DNA of 64,000 bases from Providencia alcalifaciens (GTDB taxonomy: Bacteria > Pseudomonadota > Gammaproteobacteria > Enterobacterales > Enterobacteriaceae). The position numbers and the translations under genes were made by a program. Positions within the stretch are counted from its first letter, which is position 1. Each line of letters opens with the position of its first letter. Where the stretch lies: assembly GCA_025961275.1 (NCBI GenBank), contig JAOQNJ010000001.1:1385353-1449352 (forward strand). The letters are read 5' to 3'. Of the stretch, positions 58,871 to 64,000 are shown in pieces. The notes below the pieces were generated by a model, which worked only from the letters and a program-made list of their open reading frames with translations, was not told the DNA's origin and did no database searches.

Positions 58871-60211
58871 CTATTCTTTAAAATCATTGGCTTCTAAGTC
58901 ATGACGAGCCAGTAATTTATAAAATTCAGTTCGGTTTCTACCCGCCATACGGGCAGCTTGTGTCACATTGCCTTTCGTCATCTGTAAAAGCTTACGCAGA
59001 TAGTTAATCTCAAATTGGTTACGCGCCTCAACAAAAGTGGGTAAGGCGGTATTTTCACCTTGTAGTGCTTGGGTGACCATTGTCTCACTGATAACGGGCG
59101 ATGTAGTGAGTGCAACACATTGTTCGATAACGTTAACCAATTGGCGCACGTTACCCGGCCAACTTGCCGACATTAGACATTTCATTGCGTCAGTTGAAAA
59201 ACTGCGAACAAACGGTTTATGTCTTATTGCGGACTCGCGCAACAGATGATTTGCCAAAATAGGAATATCTTCCGCTCTCTCATTAAGAGCTGGGATGCGT
59301 AAATTAACCACATTTAATCGGTAATAGAGATCTTCACGAAACTCATTTTTCTCCATTGCCTTAGGTAAGTTGCGGTGCGTTGCCGAAATAATACGCACAT
59401 CAATATCTAAATCACGGTTACTTCCAAGGGGGCGAACTTTGCGTTCTTGCAGGACGCGCAGTAATTTAACCTGCAATGAGAGTGGCATGTCACCTATTTC
59501 ATCGAGAAATAGCGTCCCGCCACTGGCAGCAAAAAATAGCCCTTCTCGACTACTTACCGCCCCCGTAAAGGCACCTTTTGCGTGACCAAATAACTCAGAT
59601 TCAAGCAATTGCTCAGGCAATGCACCACAATTAATGGCAATAAAAGGTTTACGTGCTCGCGGGCTAGCTTTATGGATAGCTTGTGCAAAAACTTCTTTAC
59701 CAGTACCACTTTGGCCATTAATTAACACGCTCACATCAGACTGAGCAACCATATGCGCTTGTTCTAGTAGACGGATCATCACTGGGCTGCGCGTAACAAT
59801 CCCTTCACTCCACCCTTCATCACTGATTAGTGTGGAAGATAATGCTAAAGCTTCTTCAATGGCTTTATAGAGGGCATCTTTATCAACAGGCTTAGTTAAA
59901 AAGCTAAATACTCCACGTTGTGTAGCCGCTACGGCATCAGGAATAGAGCCATGAGCAGTTAAGATAATCACAGGTAAATTAGGATGCTGTTTCTGCACTT
60001 CGTCAAACAGTGCCATGCCATCCATTTCATCCATCCTCAAATCACTAATCACCAAATCTATTTTTTCTTTTTGGAGTAATTTTAGTGCTTCTGGCCCGCT
60101 TTCAGCCGTTGTGACTTTAAACCCTTCACTACTTAAGCGCATACCCAGTAATTTCAGTAGTCCTGGATCATCATCTACTAATAGTAAATTAGCTGATTTA
60201 CGGGTTGCCAT
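58871..60211 (-). CDS. glrR: Sigma-54-dependent response regulator GlrR
   Basis: NtrC-family response regulator activated by GlrK; in E. coli it drives the sRNA gene glmY and rpoE. A receiver domain with phospho-Asp in IDLVISDLRMDEMDG (about residue 56), an AAA+ domain with GQSGTGKE and the sigma-54 contact loop GAFTGA, and a C-terminal Fis-type HTH (GNVTQAARMAGRNRTEFYKLL). 446 residues. Its start overlaps the end of qseG by 14 bp. Confidence 0.96.
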   Translation of the reverse strand: MATRKSANLLLVDDDPGLLKLLGMRLSSEGFKVTTAESGPEALKLLQKEKIDLVISDLRMDEMDGMALFDEVQKQHPNLPVIILTAHGSIPDAVAATQRGVFSFLTKPVDKDALYKAIEEALALSSTLISDEGWSEGIVTRSPVMIRLLEQAHMVAQSDVSVLINGQSGTGKEVFAQAIHKASPRARKPFIAINCGALPEQLLESELFGHAKGAFTGAVSSREGLFFAASGGTLFLDEIGDMPLSLQVKLLRVLQERKVRPLGSNRDLDIDVRIISATHRNLPKAMEKNEFREDLYYRLNVVNLRIPALNERAEDIPILANHLLRESAIRHKPFVRSFSTDAMKCLMSASWPGNVRQLVNVIEQCVALTTSPVISETMVTQALQGENTALPTFVEARNQFEINYLRKLLQMTKGNVTQAARMAGRNRTEFYKLLARHDLEANDFKE

Positions 60212-61049
60212 TACGCTCGCTCTCTGATTGATTATTGGTTGGTGAAGTATTATTTTCGACTACTGATTTTTCTTCTTTAGGCGTTTCTTTGGATTTTTTT
60301 TCATCCGCCGCATCAACCTCTTTTTCCGAATCATTAGCACTTTGTTTACGAGACGAAAGCTGCCTTTCAATATCGGTTAAGTTCTCTAATTTACGTGTCG
60401 TTGCTGTCAGTTCAAACATTAGCTTAGCATTTTCTTCTTTCATGCGATCAAGCTTATTGTCGGTATCTTGTTGTAACCGTTTAAAACGTGCATTTGCCTC
60501 AGCAAGATTGATAATTTGCACTTGTTGCTCACGCCAAAGTTGCAGTAACGGGCGAATAGCTGTCGGAAAATTGAGACTAAAAGTATTCATGCTGTCGATC
60601 ATCCTACGTCGTTCAGCAATCGTTGGCTCAGATGCTCCCATCAGGATGCTCTGCTGGAAGGCGCTTGACCAATTATCCACCTGCAATTGTGACGCCTCTT
60701 CTCGCGCCTTAACAGATTCAATCCGGTCAGCGCAATCCATCATTCGCAGCCAAAAAAGTGCATTTTCCCGTGCATTTGGTTGTTCATTATCCCAAATACC
60801 ATCACAAGCCGTATAGCGGAAGTCTGTCACTTTGACTTCAGGCACAACAACTTTAGCCAATGTCTCTAAAGGGGACTGACCATTTTTTGTGGCACAACCC
60901 GTTAGAATAAATGAAAAGAATAATGCGCCTATATGCACCGCTTTTTGTTTTTGGATGAATGTTATGGTTTTTTTTGTTAACCATATATATTGGTCTGGCA
61001 ACACCGCGAGGCGCAACGCTGCCAAAACATCTGTAAACCTATTTGCCAT
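60198..61049 (-). CDS. qseG: Lipoprotein QseG
   Basis: Outer-membrane lipoprotein that interacts with GlrK (QseE) and is encoded in the same operon. Lipobox ILTGC (Cys about residue 52) after a hydrophobic stretch; the N-terminus is unusually long, and a start at a later codon is possible but no clear ATG exists. A conserved middle with FWLRMMDCADRIESVKAREEASQ; a coiled-coil-like stretch (LEANARFKRLQQDTDNKLDRMKEENAKLM, key part QQDTDNKLDRMKEENAK), and a Lys/Glu-rich tail that is longer than in E. coli. 283 residues. Confidence 0.9.
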   Translation of the reverse strand: MANRFTDVLAALRLAVLPDQYIWLTKKTITFIQKQKAVHIGALFFSFILTGCATKNGQSPLETLAKVVVPEVKVTDFRYTACDGIWDNEQPNARENALFWLRMMDCADRIESVKAREEASQLQVDNWSSAFQQSILMGASEPTIAERRRMIDSMNTFSLNFPTAIRPLLQLWREQQVQIINLAEANARFKRLQQDTDNKLDRMKEENAKLMFELTATTRKLENLTDIERQLSSRKQSANDSEKEVDAADEKKSKETPKEEKSVVENNTSPTNNQSESERNGNP

Positions 61050-61051
61050 TA

Positions 61052-62491
61052 TTATTCATTCTCTGCAGTTAAAGGCAGTTCAATTCTAAAGCAGACATCT
61101 GCTAACTTGCTGGGGACGAGTGAAAGTTCTCCCCCCATTTGCTTAATACAATCCTGCGCAATACTCAGCCCCAATCCACTTCCTTTAACCGCCCCTTTTC
61201 TCACTAATGTACCTTGGTAAAAAGGCTCAAAAATCATACTTTGTTCTAGTTCGGGGATTGGTGTACCCGTATTTGCGACTTCAATAACAAGCTTATTATC
61301 TAATCTGCGACTTGAAATCCAAATATTACCTGATTCACTACCATAGTGCACCGCATTGGAGTAGATATTATCAATAACCCGCCCAAGTAACGTTGGTTCT
61401 GCGAGGCAATTATCGATTCGTAAACGAATTTCAGTTTTAATATTTTTTGCTCTTGCCGGTAAATTATGAGCCATAACAATATCTTCGACTAATTTTTGCA
61501 AGTCGACATGTTGTGCTTCTGGCGGGCTATCCGCTAATTTCCGATTGTAATCGAGAAGTTGTTCGATTAATTGCTGAAGATGCTTACTACTGTGGTCTAA
61601 TATTTCTACGACTTCTTTTTGTGAAATTGTCAACGGACCCGCGACTTCATCAGCAAGTAATTCAGTCCCTTCACGCATACTCGCCAATGGCGTTTTTAAT
61701 TCGTGAGAAATATGACGTAAAAATTCATGACGCTGAGATTCTAACCAAGCAAGTCGTTCACTTAGCCATATAATGCGTTGAGCAAGAGAACGTAATTCCC
61801 TGGGACCTTTAAAGCGAGTTAGATTACTCGTTAGTGTTCTTCCAGTCCCGAGTCGATTGATCATTCTTTCGATCCCTTTCACTGGACCGATAATCATACG
61901 CGTAAACAAAGCAACCAATAACACACTCAGCAAAAATAAAATTAAGCTTTGCCAACCAAACAGTTGTCCCTTATTGGCAATCGCTTTTTGTAGCTGCTCT
62001 CCACGGCTAAAAATCACCTCACGTGTTTCTTGAATCAATATATTATTATATTTAGAAAACCGGCTTAAGGCGTCTGCTACCTCTTTTGGAGGTTCGCTAT
62101 TTTCACAAACTACTGTCTTTAATTCATCCAGTGCACGAGCCAGTGCTGACGTGTCGGAATCTTTAGATAAAATGGTTTTTTGCCGTTCAAACATTTGTTG
62201 ATAGTCAGAAAATTGCTTTAAAAATAGACTATGTAGTGAATCATCTTTCAATACACAATATTGGCGATAGCTTCTTTCCATCTCAAGTGCGAGCCCCCCC
62301 ATTGCTTCACTGCGTCGAGTATCAACGAGTGTCGTTTTATTAATTTGAGCAGCTTGGTTACTTAATTGCTCTAAGCTTTGATAGGCCTGATAAGCCAATA
62401 TCAACAGTGGTAGCAATACTAACCAAAATGCCATAACAACCAATTGGCGCAGGGAGCGCGGGAACAGACGCCATTTACTCAATGCTTTCAT
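61052..62491 (-). CDS. glrK: Sensor histidine kinase GlrK (QseE)
   Basis: Inner-membrane sensor of the GlrK/GlrR system. First membrane segment at about residues 15-36 (LVVMAFWLVLLPLLILAY), a periplasmic helical domain, a second segment at about 170-190, a HAMP linker, the phospho-acceptor His in FLRHISHELKTPLASMREG, and ATP lid motifs NIYSNAVHYG and GSGLGLSIAQ. 479 residues from ATG 62491, as in E. coli GlrK; frame open 19 codons upstream. 3 nt before qseG. Confidence 0.95.
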   Translation of the reverse strand: MKALSKWRLFPRSLRQLVVMAFWLVLLPLLILAYQAYQSLEQLSNQAAQINKTTLVDTRRSEAMGGLALEMERSYRQYCVLKDDSLHSLFLKQFSDYQQMFERQKTILSKDSDTSALARALDELKTVVCENSEPPKEVADALSRFSKYNNILIQETREVIFSRGEQLQKAIANKGQLFGWQSLILFLLSVLLVALFTRMIIGPVKGIERMINRLGTGRTLTSNLTRFKGPRELRSLAQRIIWLSERLAWLESQRHEFLRHISHELKTPLASMREGTELLADEVAGPLTISQKEVVEILDHSSKHLQQLIEQLLDYNRKLADSPPEAQHVDLQKLVEDIVMAHNLPARAKNIKTEIRLRIDNCLAEPTLLGRVIDNIYSNAVHYGSESGNIWISSRRLDNKLVIEVANTGTPIPELEQSMIFEPFYQGTLVRKGAVKGSGLGLSIAQDCIKQMGGELSLVPSKLADVCFRIELPLTAENE

Positions 62492-62602
62492 CTCACACCT
62501 ATTAAAAGTGGTTCTATGGTAGCAGAACTCATCGCATTGCGTGAACACGATTAAAATTGTTCTATTTTGATTTTAAAAAAATGAGGAGCTCGCTATTTCA
62601 CA

Positions 62603-62617
62603 GCAATGAATGTGCCA
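62603..62617 (-). promoter_or_regulatory. Sigma-54 promoter upstream of glrK
   Basis: On the minus strand TGGCAC-ATTCA-TTGC matches the -24/-12 consensus TGGCAC-N5-TTGC exactly. Predicted start at about 62591, giving a 5' UTR of roughly 100 nt to glrK. In E. coli a sigma-54 promoter here drives glmY, which is absent by eye. Confidence 0.82.
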
Positions 62618-63384
62618 ACCTGCCTTGATAACAAATAAAGGAAAAATAGAGAACTCATGTTTAATGCTTCAACTTTGTACTTCTGGACCTTTGAGAGCTT
62701 GAATTTTTGATAGATTGAAAATTTGAGAACTTACTAGGATGCTGTTGAGGTTTTTATAAAAAGCACTCATCGGTGGTAACTCTATCATTGGTCATAATAT
62801 GCTTATCAAAATATTAATGAGCTATTTTATATACCAAAAATCAATAGTCTCTAGCATTCTATAGCATGTTACCTGACAACGTCTTAATGCAGCAGAATCA
62901 AACATTACGCATTGGGTTACGATGCTCGTCTGGCAATACTGTGGTGCCTAGCTTATGACAATAGCAAACGTCTGCATGTCGAACTGGGGTATATTTCCCG
63001 AGAGAATATGAACAATTTTCGTTAATCAAAGTGGCTTAACAAAGTGTTCTTCACCACTAGATGTTGCCTGCCGACACCTTAATGCGATAAAGCGTATAGT
63101 ACGCGACGCTCTTTATATTAAATTTAAATAACCAAGTAAATAAAATAAATTATTTTACTAAATAACAAACAACTATGGTAATTATTTAAAACCGATATTA
63201 AATTATTCAATATTTAATTATAACTTGTGTGTTTATTATTAATGATAAATAACAGTTAATTAATCTAAATTATATGTAATGTGTATTTTAATAACTAATA
63301 TACTATTAGTTTATATAAATTCATATAAAACTATTTGTTTTAACATATGAATATCTCATGATCACATACTGATTGGAGCTTAAT
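62618..63384. other. AT-rich spacer after the glrK operon
   Basis: About 767 bp without an intact gene, rising to very low GC near 63110-63360. E. coli has glmY and purL here; neither was recognised. A 43-codon frame at about 62892-63023 (DARLAILWCLAYDNSKR, then VELGYISRENMNNFR) has no start and looks like decayed coding DNA. A dyad GCGTA-TAG-TACGC lies near 63093. Confidence 0.45.
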
Positions 63385-64000
63385 ATGAATTGTAGTGATA
63401 AACTTATTGAGATTTTTAATTCATCATTATTCAATGTTGAATTAAAATACCATCTATCCAAGCGTGACTATATAGATTTAACGGTAAGGAGGATGAAAGT
63501 GATCTTCCAAGAAAAATTAATTCATAATGACATGTGGCTTGGACAGAATAAAGAGATTGAATTCAATGAACTATGTGAGAATATAGGCTTAATTGGTGCA
63601 TTCGATCATTCGTTAGCAATATCTATATCTACTCATTTAATTTCTGGGAATGTGATATTCACACAGTCTGACCCTATTCAGATGGATCAATATCATGATG
63701 AAGTAAACAACATGCATTGTATATATTCTATGTGTTGCTCAGAAATTGCCAATGGTACTAATGTAAAAAATTTGGAAACGACGGTCACCTATGATCATAA
63801 ACAAAAAAGATTATTACTCCATTCCCCAACCCCGGGTTCATGTAAGTTTTGGATAGGAAATGCACTCTATAATGCGTCCGTTGGTGTGGTATTGGCAAAA
63901 CTTATCATTAATAATATTGATCATGGACCTCACTGGTTTCGTGTTCCATTACGGGATAAGGAAGATGGCGTATTATTTCCAGGTATAAGTATCGTTCCGG
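63385..64000 (+). CDS. Acyl-CoA-oxidase-like flavoprotein (5' part)
   Basis: The first 205 codons of a gene running out of the window. The segment SEIANGTNVKNLETTVTYD and then GSCKFWIGNALYNASVGVVLAKLI and FRVPLRDKEDGVLFPGISI follow the FAD- and substrate-domain motifs of acyl-CoA oxidases (consensus E-GHGTNV--LET-A-YD and K-W-G---). Such oxidases use O2 and are unusual in Enterobacterales chromosomes. ATG 63385 has GGAG seven bases upstream. The AT-rich lead-in and position where purL is expected suggest insertion of foreign DNA. Substrate unknown. Confidence 0.75.
   Translation, partial: MNCSDKLIEIFNSSLFNVELKYHLSKRDYIDLTVRRMKVIFQEKLIHNDMWLGQNKEIEFNELCENIGLIGAFDHSLAISISTHLISGNVIFTQSDPIQMDQYHDEVNNMHCIYSMCCSEIANGTNVKNLETTVTYDHKQKRLLLHSPTPGSCKFWIGNALYNASVGVVLAKLIINNIDHGPHWFRVPLRDKEDGVLFPGISIVP

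Noticed and set aside
62492-62591. GlmY small RNA gene upstream of glrK
   Set aside because: The 100-nt stretch is AT-rich, shows no conserved GlmY stems or terminator, and runs straight into glrK.
62892-63023. 43-codon frame as a real small gene
   Set aside because: No start codon or ribosome site and no recognised family; treated as decayed coding sequence.

Overview
The window reads as chromosomal DNA of a gammaproteobacterium of the order Enterobacterales, most likely Providencia or a close relative in the Morganellaceae. The basis is near-identity of many proteins to Escherichia coli (PtsH, GlnB, GlyA, IscU, IscX, RlmN), gene order that largely follows the E. coli ptsH-to-glrK arc, a visibly AT-rich composition, and nadE sitting between glnB and glrR. 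Species assignment is inference.

Layout. 1-3.2 kb: the phosphotransferase genes ptsH, ptsI, crr. 3.2-8.6 kb: cysM and the sulfate/thiosulfate importer cysP-cysT-cysW-cysA. 9-15.2 kb: yfeX, yfeY, ypeA, hemF, a protealysin-type metalloprotease and rluF. 15.5-17.3 kb: two orphan binding-protein genes, one broken by an amber codon. 17.5-27.1 kb: der, bamB, yfgM, hisS, ispG, rodZ, rlmN, ndk. 27.7-38.4 kb: pbpC, the alpha-2-macroglobulin gene yfhM, a shortened sseB, pepB and iscX. 38.4-45.2 kb: fdx-hscA-hscB-iscA-iscU-iscS-iscR with two IscR boxes, then trmJ. 45.3 kb: suhB. 46.6-52.4 kb: a chaperone-usher fimbrial operon inserted between suhB and an hcaT-like transporter. 53.6-62.5 kb: glyA, hmp, glnB, nadE and the glrK-qseG-glrR two-component operon. 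62.5-64 kb: an AT-rich spacer where E. coli has glmY and purL, then the start of an acyl-CoA-oxidase-like gene cut by the window end.

Three themes stand out. (1) Small non-coding mobile DNA shaped the gaps. There are three copies of an unnamed MITE-like element with GGGGCTGTTGATCTTTG-type ends and TA on both flanks: one starts in the ptsI stop codon, one lies between yfeY and ypeA, and one short copy covers the start of pbpC. There are also at least eight ERIC elements, two of which reach the stop codon of a neighbouring gene. (2) Simple-sequence DNA: 17.5 copies of a hexamer between ndk and pbpC, and about 5.5 copies of a 12-mer upstream of the fimbrial operon. (3) The fimbrial operon carries three frame breaks: a T(8) tract in the pilin signal peptide that would be in frame at T(9), a 7-bp tandem duplication at the usher signal-peptide junction, and a one-base loss in the usher body. 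The chaperones and adhesin are intact. The first two lesions are slippage-prone and could be switches; the third points to decay.

Regulation visible in the sequence: two IscR type-1 boxes before iscR, a PurR box before glyA, an NsrR-like box before hmp, and a near-consensus sigma-54 promoter about 100 nt before glrK with no recognisable glmY. No tRNA, rRNA, CRISPR array or intact transposase gene was seen.
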